A DNA stretch of 64,000 nt, taken from UBA822 sp965249775. GTDB lineage: Bacteria > Gemmatimonadota > Gemmatimonadetes > Longimicrobiales > Gaopeijiaceae. The notes below the pieces were generated by a model. The model was not told the origin of the DNA. It made no database searches and saw nothing but the letters and a program-made list of their open reading frames with translations. A program made the translations under genes and the position numbers. Of this stretch, positions 35,975-44,341 are shown piece after piece (positions within the stretch are counted from its first letter, which is position 1; the number at the start of each line of letters is the position of its first letter). Location of the stretch: assembly GCA_965249775.1 (NCBI GenBank), contig OZ252253.1, positions 1,860,001 to 1,924,000 on the forward strand, written 5' to 3'.

Positions 35975-36711
35975 AGCTGGCTGTGGTGGGATATGGCAAG
36001 ATGGGTCGAGTGGTCGAGATGGTGGCCGTCGAAGAGGGTCATGATGTGGTTGCCAGAATCGATCCCGTCTTGGGCACGACCAATGTCGACGCCGAGACGT
36101 TGGGAGGTGCCGAGGTGGCCATCGACTTTACAGTTCCGGGCGCCGTCGTGGACAATGTTACGGCACTCGCGACAGCCGGTGTCGATACGGTGGTGGGGAC
36201 GACGGGGTGGCACGACCGTCTCGACGAAGTGGCGGCGGCCGTGAACGACGCTGGGACCGGGATGGTTCACGCAGCCAATTTCTCACTGGGCGTAAGCCTC
36301 TTCCTGCGCCTGGCCCGAACCGCTGCAAGAATGGCCGACGCGCTGAGCGAGTACGACGTCCACATCCGGGAAGCCCACCATCGGCACAAGATCGACCATC
36401 CCAGTGGAACGGCCATCACCCTCGCGGATATCCTCGTCGAAGAGCTGGCCCGTAAGGAGAGCTGGTCGGCCACCCTACCCGAGGGTGCGCCTCATCCCCA
36501 GGTTCTCTATGTGGCCAGTGAGCGGGTCGGGGAGACGGCGGGAACACACATCGTCGGCTTGGAGGGACCCGACGATCGGATCGAGCTGCGTCACGATGCC
36601 CGGACCCGCGCGGGGTTCGCGAGGGGCGCGATCGCCGCGGCGGAGTGGATTCGAGGGAGGTCGGGCGTCTTTACTTTGGACGACATGTTAGCCGAAACCT
36701 TCACATCTTGA
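35971..36711 (+). CDS. dapB: 4-hydroxy-tetrahydrodipicolinate reductase
   Basis: A 246-residue NAD(P)H-dependent reductase. It opens with the Rossmann GYGKMGRVVEMVA, then VGTTGWHDRL, and has the catalytic EAHHRHKIDHPSGTA block with the conserved His and Lys. The ATG overlaps the lysC stop (ATGA). It reduces HTPA to tetrahydrodipicolinate in diaminopimelate synthesis. Confidence 0.96.
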   Translation: MKLAVVGYGKMGRVVEMVAVEEGHDVVARIDPVLGTTNVDAETLGGAEVAIDFTVPGAVVDNVTALATAGVDTVVGTTGWHDRLDEVAAAVNDAGTGMVHAANFSLGVSLFLRLARTAARMADALSEYDVHIREAHHRHKIDHPSGTAITLADILVEELARKESWSATLPEGAPHPQVLYVASERVGETAGTHIVGLEGPDDRIELRHDARTRAGFARGAIAAAEWIRGRSGVFTLDDMLAETFTS

Positions 36712-36745
36712 ACGAGAGGGCTCAGGACTCTACCCCGTTACCAAC

Positions 36746-37651
36746 ATGGAAAGCACCCGGTTTTCAGGTACTGGCGTGGCCCTGGTCACGCCCTTCCGCG
36801 ACGATGGCTCCATCGACGAGGAAGCCCTCCGAAAGCACGTGGAATTTCAGATCGGTAACGGTGTCGGCGTCATGGTCCCGGGCGGTACGACGGGGGAGGG
36901 CGCAACGCAATCGGCGGACGAGCAACGACTCGTGATCAGCACGACGGTCGAGGCGACCCAAGGGAGGGCAGCCGTCCTTGCCGGAGCCGGTGGAAGCGAT
37001 ACGGCTGACGTCGTGCGAAGAGCTCGCGCTGCGCGCGAGGCAGGCGCAGACGGCGTTCTCTCGGTCAGTCCCTCCTACAACAAACCCACACAGCGCGGAC
37101 TCATCGAGCACTATCGAGCGATCGCGGCTGCCGTGGACTGTCCCGTGATCATCTACAACGTCCCGGGACGCACGGCATCCAACGTACTGCCTGAAACCGT
37201 GCTCGCCCTGGCCGAGATCGAGAACATCGCGGGCGTAAAGGAGGCCTCCGGCGATCTCGATCAGGTAATGACGCTCATCCGGGAACGCCCGGAAGGGTTC
37301 ACCATCCTTTCAGGTGATGACGGGCTCACGTTTCCGCTGCTCGCGGCAGGGGCGGACGGCGTGATCTCGGTCGTGGCAAACGTGGCCCCTGCTTTGATGT
37401 CTCAGATGGTCGACAAAGCGCTTAGCGGGGACTACGAGGAAGCTCGGAAGGCGCACTACCGGCTACTGCCCTTGATGCGTGCCCTCTTCGTCGAAACGAA
37501 TCCGATCCCGGTCAAGGCCGCCCTCGAGATCATGGGGCACGGGCAGGCTCGATACCGCCTCCCGCTCGTTCCACCGACGTCCGAAGTGGAGGCCTTCCTG
37601 CGGAGTGCCCTTACCGAAGCGGGCCTCTTGGACGCAGAGAGCGCGACGTGA
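36746..37651 (+). CDS. dapA: 4-hydroxy-tetrahydrodipicolinate synthase
   Basis: A 301-residue class I aldolase that condenses pyruvate with aspartate semialdehyde. The Schiff-base Lys lies in AGVKEASGD (about residue 161), the Tyr in IIYNVPGRTASN (about 133), and GGTTGEGATQS is the pyruvate loop. The operon position between dapB and dapD supports true DapA function, unlike the paralog at 28590. The stop overlaps the dapD start. Confidence 0.96.
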   Translation: MESTRFSGTGVALVTPFRDDGSIDEEALRKHVEFQIGNGVGVMVPGGTTGEGATQSADEQRLVISTTVEATQGRAAVLAGAGGSDTADVVRRARAAREAGADGVLSVSPSYNKPTQRGLIEHYRAIAAAVDCPVIIYNVPGRTASNVLPETVLALAEIENIAGVKEASGDLDQVMTLIRERPEGFTILSGDDGLTFPLLAAGADGVISVVANVAPALMSQMVDKALSGDYEEARKAHYRLLPLMRALFVETNPIPVKAALEIMGHGQARYRLPLVPPTSEVEAFLRSALTEAGLLDAESAT

Positions 37652-38562
37652 CCCGAGCAAAGGTGCGCGGCGGATCCGCGACCGACGGGGGGAGCGGCCG
37701 CCAAGGGGATCACCCGACGGAGGACGATCTCGAGGAGCTCGAAACTCGGATCCTTCGCTGCTCCCAGAACGGCCAAGACACCGATCCGGATGAAGCACGT
37801 GATGCCGTCGAAGCCCTCATGGACGCTCTCACTAGGGGCGTGGTGCGCTCGGCGCGGAAGGTCGGTGACGAATGGGAGGCGGTGGAGTGGGTAAAGACCG
37901 GAATCCTGCTCGCGTTCCGCGTTGGCCGGATAAGAGAATTTTCGGCCGCTCCGGCACCGTTTTTCGACAAAGACACGTTGCCCCTGCGTGATACCCAGGG
38001 CGTCGACGAGAACATCCGTCTCGTTCCGGGCGGTACGTCAGTCCGGTCGGGAGCCTTCCTGGGCAAGAACGTGATCATCATGCCCCCCGCTTTTGTGAAC
38101 GTCGGGGCTTACGTGGGCCAGGGCACGATGATCGACTCGCACGCCTTGGTAGGATCGTGCGCGCAGGTGGGCGAGCGCGTGCATCTGAGCGCTGGGGCTC
38201 AGCTCGGCGGTGTCCTGGAGCCGGTCGGGCTTCGCCCGGTGATCGTCGAAGACGACGTACTGATCGGGGGCAACGTGGGTGTCTTCGAGGGGACGTTGGT
38301 GGGAGAGCGGGCCGTGCTGGCGCCGGGCGTTCAACTCACGTCGTCGACCACCGTGTACGACCTGGAACGGGCCGAGTCCTACCGCTCCGCTCCCGGGCGG
38401 CCCCTCACAATCCCTCCGGGGGCCGTGGTCGTGCCCGGGTCGCGCCAGGCGTCGGGGCGGTTCGCCGACGAACACGGCATCCACTTGTACGCCCCGATCA
38501 TCGTGAAATACCGCGACGCCTCGACCGACGCAGCCACGGCGCTCGAAGAGGCACTCCGCTGA
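37648..38562 (+). CDS. dapD: 2,3,4,5-tetrahydropyridine-2,6-dicarboxylate N-succinyltransferase
   Basis: A 304-residue left-handed beta-helix acyltransferase. Hexapeptide turns run from about residue 120 to 240 (KNVIIMPPAFVNVGAYVGQG, HLSAGAQLGGVLEPVGLRP). Its N-terminal ~110 residues are the usual helical part. It transfers succinyl from succinyl-CoA, so this organism uses the succinylase route to DAP. The GTG start overlaps the dapA stop by 4 bases. Confidence 0.93.
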   Translation: MTRAKVRGGSATDGGSGRQGDHPTEDDLEELETRILRCSQNGQDTDPDEARDAVEALMDALTRGVVRSARKVGDEWEAVEWVKTGILLAFRVGRIREFSAAPAPFFDKDTLPLRDTQGVDENIRLVPGGTSVRSGAFLGKNVIIMPPAFVNVGAYVGQGTMIDSHALVGSCAQVGERVHLSAGAQLGGVLEPVGLRPVIVEDDVLIGGNVGVFEGTLVGERAVLAPGVQLTSSTTVYDLERAESYRSAPGRPLTIPPGAVVVPGSRQASGRFADEHGIHLYAPIIVKYRDASTDAATALEEALR

Positions 38563-38589
38563 GCACAGGAACCTCCTCCACGACTGGCC

Positions 38590-39888
38590 ATGCGTAGAAA
38601 CCTCCTTCACATCGGCGCGGCGAACCTCAAGTACGAGATCCGCGAGATCGTCGTCACGGCCCACGAGCTCGAGCGCTTGGGCCTCGAGCTCACCTGGGAG
38701 AACATCGGAGATCCGGTGCAGAAGGGAGAGATCCCTCCTCAGTGGATCCGCGACACGATCTCGGATCTGTTGAATGAGGCACCTTCGTGGGCCTATTGCG
38801 ACACACAGGGCGTGGCCGAGACACGTGAATTCCTGGCGGCGGAGGTCAACCAGCGGAGCGGGGTCCAGGTTACCCCGGATGAGATCATGTTCTTCAACGG
38901 CCTCGGCGACGCCGTGGCGAAGGTGTACGGCTTTCTGAACCGCGAGGCCCGCATCCTGGGCCCTTCACCGGCCTACAGCACACACTCCTCGGCCGAGGCG
39001 GCACACTCGGGGTATAGCCACGTCACGTACGACCTGGACCCCCATAACGGGTGGATGCCGGACGTCGATGACATTCGGAAGAAGATCGAATACAACGATT
39101 CCGTCGCCGGCATTCTACTGCTTACGCCCGACAACCCGACCGGGGCCGTCTACCCTCGCGAGATCGTGGAGCAGTTCGCGGCCATCGCCCACGAGAACGA
39201 CGTGTTTTTGATCGCGGACGAGATCTACGCAAACATCGTGTACAACGGCGCGGGCCGCCTGAACATGAGCGAGTGGATCGAGGACGTTCCCGGCATCGCG
39301 ATGCGCGGAATCAGCAAAGAGGTCCCGTGGCCCGGTGCGCGTTGCGGCTGGCTCGAGATCCTCAACAAGGGCCACGACGAAAACTTCGCTCGGTACGTAG
39401 ACAGCTTGCTCGCCGCGAAACGCCTGGAGGTATCCTCCACGACACTCCCTCAGATGGCGATCCCTCGCATCATGGGAGACCCGCGCTATCCGGCGCATCT
39501 CGACGGGCGGGCGGACACGTTCTCGGAACGGGCGGACGAGATGAGCGAGGTGTTCGCCGGTTGCGAGCACATCATCGCGAACAAGCCGGGGGGCGCGTTC
39601 TACTACACGATCATGTTCAAGGATGGGCTCCTCGACGACAGCCAATCTCTTCCCATCGAAAACCCACAGATTCGAGAAGCGATCGAGGGGATGACGGAAG
39701 GCGTGGAGCCCGATAAGCGATTCGTGTACTACCTGATGGGAGCCACCGGCATCGTGGTGGTCCCCCTGACGGGCTTTCAGTGCGAACACCACGGCTTCCG
39801 TGCGACGCTCCTCGAAACCGACGACGAAAAGCGCGCCTGGATCCTGAAGTCACTTCGCGACGCGATCGACCAATATGTGGCGAGCTAA
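38590..39888 (+). CDS. PLP-dependent class I aminotransferase, probable succinyl-DAP aminotransferase
   Basis: A 432-residue fold-type I aminotransferase. Markers are LTPDNPTGAVYP (NPTG substrate/cofactor region), the DEIYANIVY Asp that holds the pyridine nitrogen, and SKEVPWPGARCGW with the PLP lysine. It starts 27 bases after dapD as the last gene of the operon. The position argues for the N-succinyl-L,L-DAP aminotransferase step (DapC role), but the sequence alone does not exclude an alanine/glutamate-type enzyme. dapE, dapF and lysA are not in the window. Confidence 0.82.
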   Translation: MRRNLLHIGAANLKYEIREIVVTAHELERLGLELTWENIGDPVQKGEIPPQWIRDTISDLLNEAPSWAYCDTQGVAETREFLAAEVNQRSGVQVTPDEIMFFNGLGDAVAKVYGFLNREARILGPSPAYSTHSSAEAAHSGYSHVTYDLDPHNGWMPDVDDIRKKIEYNDSVAGILLLTPDNPTGAVYPREIVEQFAAIAHENDVFLIADEIYANIVYNGAGRLNMSEWIEDVPGIAMRGISKEVPWPGARCGWLEILNKGHDENFARYVDSLLAAKRLEVSSTTLPQMAIPRIMGDPRYPAHLDGRADTFSERADEMSEVFAGCEHIIANKPGGAFYYTIMFKDGLLDDSQSLPIENPQIREAIEGMTEGVEPDKRFVYYLMGATGIVVVPLTGFQCEHHGFRATLLETDDEKRAWILKSLRDAIDQYVAS

Positions 39889-40311
39889 CTGATGTATCGA
39901 TGTCTGAACGTTACGAACCGGCACATCCTATAACGCCCGACATCCCGCTCGGGCCTCCGACATCTTAGAGCAGTCAAACGAAGTAGCCTCGCCTTCATCC
40001 CGAGCGGTCGGGCCCGCCGTTTGTCGTTTGGTACGACACATGTTGGTGACAGCCGTCCATAGCATCGCTGTTTAGAGGAGCCCCACCTCGTCGACTCCCA
40101 GGAACAAATCGCCAAAAGTGACGACTTAATGTGAAAATTGGCCCTCAATACGACAATACTGACGACTTATAACACTTGCGCTGAATAGTATAAATCGTCA
40201 TTGTTGACGATATATATTCGGGAAAGATCGCTAATTCGACATATTTGACGACTTATAAACACTCCGAATCAACGCGCGGACGAAGCAATCCTGGCTGAGC
40301 TCGGTGCGCGC
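39889..40311. promoter_or_regulatory. AT-rich upstream region of hipBA with repeated operator-like sites
   Basis: This 420-base stretch is AT-rich in its second half. TGACGACTTA occurs at 40119, 40160 and 40246, the last two followed by a conserved A/T-rich tail ending in CACT. Between them ATCGTCA (40194-40200) and TGACGAT (40205-40211) form an inverted pair with a 4-base spacer. The same TGACGA core in direct and inverted orientation is a typical antitoxin operator array. No gene is supported in the region. Confidence 0.55.
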
Positions 40312-40599
40312 TTGAGCTCCGTGCGCCTTTCTCGTGACCTGACCCAGGCCGAGCTCGCGCACGATGCAGGCGTCTCAAAACGCACAGTGGAGCGAATCGA
40401 AGCCGGTCAGTCGACACAACTGACGAGCTTCATTCGCATTCTTCGTACCCTAGATCTTCTAGACGGTCTGGCGCTGTTCCTTCCGCCGCCTCAGCCCGGT
40501 CCGATGGACTTGCTCCGGCGGTCCGGCCGGGCACCGCAACGGGCGAGTGGTAGCAACGTACCCACAGATGAGCCCTGGACCTGGGCAGACGGGAGCTAA
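40312..40599 (+). CDS. HipB-like antitoxin, XRE family
   Basis: A 95-residue XRE protein with a complete helix-turn-helix (RDLTQAELAHDAGVSKRTVERIEAG). It neutralises the adjacent HipA toxin and represses the operon through upstream operators. The listed TTG start gives the HTH near the N-terminus. The same frame is open upstream to 40249 with no standard start codon; upstream LAELGARL suggests the true start may be a rare codon near 40291. Its stop shares one base with the hipA start, so the pair is coupled. Confidence 0.75.
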   Translation: MSSVRLSRDLTQAELAHDAGVSKRTVERIEAGQSTQLTSFIRILRTLDLLDGLALFLPPPQPGPMDLLRRSGRAPQRASGSNVPTDEPWTWADGS

Positions 40600-41900
40600 T
40601 GGACCTCGCCGAAGTCAGGCTTTGGGGCCGGACCATCGGCGCCGTATCGCAGCGACCCGATATCGGGTACGCCAGTTTCCAGTACGATCCCAACTTCGCC
40701 CGGAGCGGCATTGAGATCGCACCAATCACGATGCCACTCGCCCGACATCCTTATGCATTCCCCCAACTCGCTCGACGGAGCTTCAACGGACTTCCGGGCC
40801 TCCTCTCCGACTCCCTTCCCGACTACTTCGGGAACGCGCTCATCGATGCTTGGCTGGCGCGACAAGGACGTAGCCCGGGGGACTTCAGCCCGATCGAACG
40901 GCTCTGCTACGTCGGCACCCGCGGTATGGGAGCACTCGAGTTCAAACCATCGACGGGACCTCGCCCAAGCGGAGCTCGGACGCTCGAGGTTGAAGCACTC
41001 GCGGAACTCGCTTCGCGCATCCTCAGCCGGCGAGGAGACTTTGGTGTCTCGGTCGAATCTGGAAGAGAGGAGGAGGCCCTCACCGAATTACTCCGAGTCG
41101 GCACATCCGCCGGCGGTGCCCGAGCCAAGGCTCTAATCGCCTGGAATCCGGACACCAACGACGTCTGCTCCGGCCAAATCGAGGCGGGCTCGGGGTTGGA
41201 GTATTGGATCCTGAAGTTTGATGGCGTCTCGCGGGACCGCGAGGAAGAGCTCAGCGACCCGCGGGGCTATGGCGCAATCGAGTACGCATACTCGCTAATG
41301 GCACGAGAGGCCGGCATCACAATGTCTGACTGTCGGCTCTTCCAGGAGAAGGGTCGCCGTCATTTCATGACCCGCCGCTTTGATCGCACCGCCGAGGGGA
41401 AAAAGCTCCACATGCTCTCCCTTGGGGCGATGTTGCATCTCGACTTCAACGTCGCGGGCGCGCACGGCTACGAGCAGGCGCTGCTCACGATCCGCGAGAT
41501 CGGTCTCTCCATGGACGCCATCGAGGAGCAATTCCGGCGCATGGTCTTCAACGTGTTGGCGCGCAACCAGGACGATCACGTGAAGAACATCGCCTTCCTC
41601 ATGGACAAACGGGGACGGTGGTCCCTCTCCCCTGCCTTCGACGTCATCTACGCGTACAACCCCTCGGGCGACTTCACCGCGAGCCATCAGATGACAGTGA
41701 ACGGCAAGCGCGACGGCTTCACCCGCGCCGACTTCGACGCGGTGGCCCGGGGCGCGTCCATGAAGCGCGGCCGGGCAGCCGCGATCCACGACGAGGTTCA
41801 CGCCGCTGTTTCTCAATGGATGGACTTTGCGGAACTGGCCGTGGTGGAGGAGCGCCGGGCGGAGCGAATCCAGAAGGCGCTCAGGATGGAATTGCCGTAG
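40599..41900 (+). CDS. HipA-like serine/threonine kinase toxin
   Basis: A 433-residue HipA-family protein. It has the couple_HipA N-terminal domain and a kinase core. The ATP-binding Ser-containing loop is seen at GTSAGGARAKALIAW. RRFDR and ARNQDDHVKNI are the catalytic-loop (Asp) motifs of HipA. In E. coli HipA phosphorylates glutamyl-tRNA synthetase and causes persistence; the target here is unknown. All motifs are intact, so the toxin should be active. The gene starts at the ATG overlapping the hipB stop and ends 20 bases inside the convergent kinase gene. Confidence 0.88.
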   Translation: MDLAEVRLWGRTIGAVSQRPDIGYASFQYDPNFARSGIEIAPITMPLARHPYAFPQLARRSFNGLPGLLSDSLPDYFGNALIDAWLARQGRSPGDFSPIERLCYVGTRGMGALEFKPSTGPRPSGARTLEVEALAELASRILSRRGDFGVSVESGREEEALTELLRVGTSAGGARAKALIAWNPDTNDVCSGQIEAGSGLEYWILKFDGVSRDREEELSDPRGYGAIEYAYSLMAREAGITMSDCRLFQEKGRRHFMTRRFDRTAEGKKLHMLSLGAMLHLDFNVAGAHGYEQALLTIREIGLSMDAIEEQFRRMVFNVLARNQDDHVKNIAFLMDKRGRWSLSPAFDVIYAYNPSGDFTASHQMTVNGKRDGFTRADFDAVARGASMKRGRAAAIHDEVHAAVSQWMDFAELAVVEERRAERIQKALRMELP

Positions 41901-42807
41901 TCGCCCCCCCCAGGCCCATCGCCAGCGAACAAGCTCCCCTCGCCCCATCCGGCGAACGATCCCGAGGCCGGCAAGGCAGTGCTTCCAGCGCACGGATCAC
42001 TCTGAGCCGAAGCGGCCTGTCCTCTTTGAGCAGCCCACCAGCGAGCGCAACCTCTGCTGTGTCCGGCCAGGGATCGAGGAGGCGAACCAGGGTCTGGACG
42101 TGCCCTACGAGCTCGTCCACCGCCTCCTCGATGACGGCCACGGCGGCTTGGTCTCCCGATTCCGCCGCTTCGAAGACAAGGGGAACCAGTGACGCCACAT
42201 CGGCCTTCCGCGCCGCCGCCGTCCACTTGATCAAGTCTGCTGGCCCGGCCAACCCCAAAGCCTTCAGGACCGGATCCCGTAGATCTGTGGTAACGCCACG
42301 ACCGTCCTCGCCCCGAGCGAGAGCGCGAAGGGCGGTCATCCCGATTCCATAGCCGCTTCCCTCATCCCCCAAGTGCAGGCCCCACCCCCCCGTTTGAAGG
42401 CGAGAGCCGTCGGCCCCCCTGCCCAGCGCGATGGATCCTGTGCCCGAAAGCAGCAAGATCCCCGGACCGGACGGAAAAGCGTCGTGAAAGGTCGCCTCGG
42501 CGTCGGCACCGACTGACGTACGTGAAGACAGCCCCGCCTCCCGAAGCGCCGTTTCCACAAACCCCCTGGCGGGCTCGGTGCCCGCCCCCGCGATCCCTGC
42601 CCAGAGGCCGGCGACCGGCAGATCCGCTCCGCCTTCCGACGCCACCTCGCGGCACAGGTCGGCGATCGCACCGATGGTCGCATCGGGATTCGCTGGATCG
42701 ACAAGAGTCGGTGGACCCACGGCACGTGCAAGCTCTCGTCCCGTTTCGTCGACCAAAGCCACCCGGGTGCGAGTTCCCCCCCCGTCGACGCCCAAGAAGA
42801 AGCTCAC
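41881..42807 (-). CDS. BadF/BadG/BcrA/BcrD-type amino-sugar kinase (NAGK/MurK-like)
   Basis: A 308-residue ASKHA-fold kinase. The phosphate-1 loop is LGVDGGGTRTRVALVD, the phosphate-2/adenosine region includes LLLSGTGSIALGRGADG, and the C-terminal adenine-binding loop is VALAGGLLKED. N-acetylglucosamine kinases and the Clostridium MurK (which phosphorylates both N-acetylmuramic acid and GlcNAc) belong to this family. It is 8 bases downstream of the SSS symporter and in one run with two GH3 genes, which points to phosphorylation of imported cell-wall sugars. Exact substrate is uncertain. Confidence 0.85.
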   Translation of the reverse strand: MSFFLGVDGGGTRTRVALVDETGRELARAVGPPTLVDPANPDATIGAIADLCREVASEGGADLPVAGLWAGIAGAGTEPARGFVETALREAGLSSRTSVGADAEATFHDAFPSGPGILLLSGTGSIALGRGADGSRLQTGGWGLHLGDEGSGYGIGMTALRALARGEDGRGVTTDLRDPVLKALGLAGPADLIKWTAAARKADVASLVPLVFEAAESGDQAAVAVIEEAVDELVGHVQTLVRLLDPWPDTAEVALAGGLLKEDRPLRLRVIRALEALPCRPRDRSPDGARGACSLAMGLGGATTAIPS

Positions 42808-42814
42808 GCCACGA

Positions 42815-44341
42815 TCAGGGCGACGGAGGCGGGCCGGCCGGGTCGGACGACGAAGACGTTGCGGCGAGGTCTGGCGACGGAGCCGCTCCTGCAGGGTTCG
42901 ATCGGGAAGGTGTCGCCCCCTGCCCCAGGACCCAGCCTACGGCCAGGGTGACGGCGGTGCCGATCGGGACGAACCAGGGCCACGCGACGTCCGCACGGGC
43001 AAACCACCAGATAGCCGCGACCACGCCGATGCCGGCGGCCATCCCGGCGATGGCGCTGCGTTGATCGGCCCTCCGAGAACGAACCGCCAGGATGAAGGTC
43101 CCCAACAGGCCCCCGTATACCACGGACGCGATGGCCAGAGCCACCTCGACGGCCGTGTTGCCCTCACTGAGCCGGATGAAGAACACGGCCCCACCCACAA
43201 GTAGTGTGGCCCAGAGAAGTGTGAAGACCTTTCCCGCTCGGAGCGTGCGGGCTTCATCATCTTCGGCACCGGCCCAAGGAGCCCAAAAGTCGTATGCAGT
43301 GGCCGATGCCAGCGAGTTGATCGACGAAGAGAGAGACGACATCGCGGCGGCGAAGACCCCCGCGATGATGAGCCCGCTTATCCCCGGAGGGAGCTCTTCC
43401 ACAATGAACCGGGCAAAAATCTCGTCGGTCGTGTCGAAGGCCCGGCCTTCGTAGTAGGCCCATAACCCGAGACCCACGATCAGGAACAGTAGAAACTGGC
43501 CGATCACTGCGACGCCGCTTCCCACCAGCGCCTTCTTACTCGCTGCCACGTCCCGACAGGTGAGCAGTCGTTGGACAAGGAGCTGATCGGTTCCATGAGA
43601 CGCCATGGTGAAGACGCCACCCCCGAGGACACCCGCCCACAGCGTATACGGAATGGCGAAGTCGAGGGACAGGTCCAGGAACGCCAATTTGCCCGCCTGA
43701 CCCGCGCTACTAAAAATGCCCGCCCACCCATCCGGCACGAGCACTTGAAGCGCAGCGATCGCCACCACGGCACCCAGGAGGTACAGGCCCATCTGAACGG
43801 CATCCACCCAGACGACCGCCTTGATTCCCCCGAAATAGGTATACACCAGCGTCACAACCCCAATCACGGCGATGGATACCGGATAATCCCACCCCGTGAC
43901 CAGCGCCAGCGGGATGGCACTGGCGAAGAGCCTCACCGAGTCCGCCAGCAGCCGAGTGACCATGAAGACGGCCGAGGCGAATCGCCGGGCCCCTAGCCCA
44001 AAGCGCTCTTCGAGGAGCGCGTAGGCCGTGCTCAACTCGCCGCGGTAGTAGGCCGGTAGCAGGAAAATTGACACGACCACCCGGCCGGCCAAATACCCGA
44101 ACGTCAGTTGGAGAAACCCGAGTGTACCCAGGTAGGAAACGCCGGGGATGCTCAAGAAAGTGAGGGTACTGGTCTCGGTGGCGACCACCGACAGCATCAC
44201 CGCCACCCACGGAAGCTCCCTGTTCCCGAGGAAGTAGTCCTGCCCGCCGGTCTGCCCACGTCCCAACCACGCCCCCCACGCCGTGACCCCGACGAGGTAG
44301 ACCAGGAGTACGCCGAAGTCGAGCGGGGTGAAGGCGTTCAG
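42815..44341 (-). CDS. sodium:solute symporter (SSS family)
   Basis: A ~508-residue polytopic transporter with about 13 hydrophobic segments. SSS motifs include RELPWVAVMLSVVATETST and the long helices up to a Ser/Pro-rich C-terminal tail. The first standard start codon (TTG, 44266) would remove the first transmembrane helix (FGVLLVYLVGVTAWGAW). The frame is open upstream, and a CTG at 44341 overlaps the NagZ stop as CTGA, so I place the start there. It lies between a kinase and cell-wall hydrolases, so it probably imports a muropeptide sugar such as MurNAc, GlcNAc or a disaccharide. Confidence 0.8.
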   Translation of the reverse strand: MNAFTPLDFGVLLVYLVGVTAWGAWLGRGQTGGQDYFLGNRELPWVAVMLSVVATETSTLTFLSIPGVSYLGTLGFLQLTFGYLAGRVVVSIFLLPAYYRGELSTAYALLEERFGLGARRFASAVFMVTRLLADSVRLFASAIPLALVTGWDYPVSIAVIGVVTLVYTYFGGIKAVVWVDAVQMGLYLLGAVVAIAALQVLVPDGWAGIFSSAGQAGKLAFLDLSLDFAIPYTLWAGVLGGGVFTMASHGTDQLLVQRLLTCRDVAASKKALVGSGVAVIGQFLLFLIVGLGLWAYYEGRAFDTTDEIFARFIVEELPPGISGLIIAGVFAAAMSSLSSSINSLASATAYDFWAPWAGAEDDEARTLRAGKVFTLLWATLLVGGAVFFIRLSEGNTAVEVALAIASVVYGGLLGTFILAVRSRRADQRSAIAGMAAGIGVVAAIWWFARADVAWPWFVPIGTAVTLAVGWVLGQGATPSRSNPAGAAPSPDLAATSSSSDPAGPPPSP

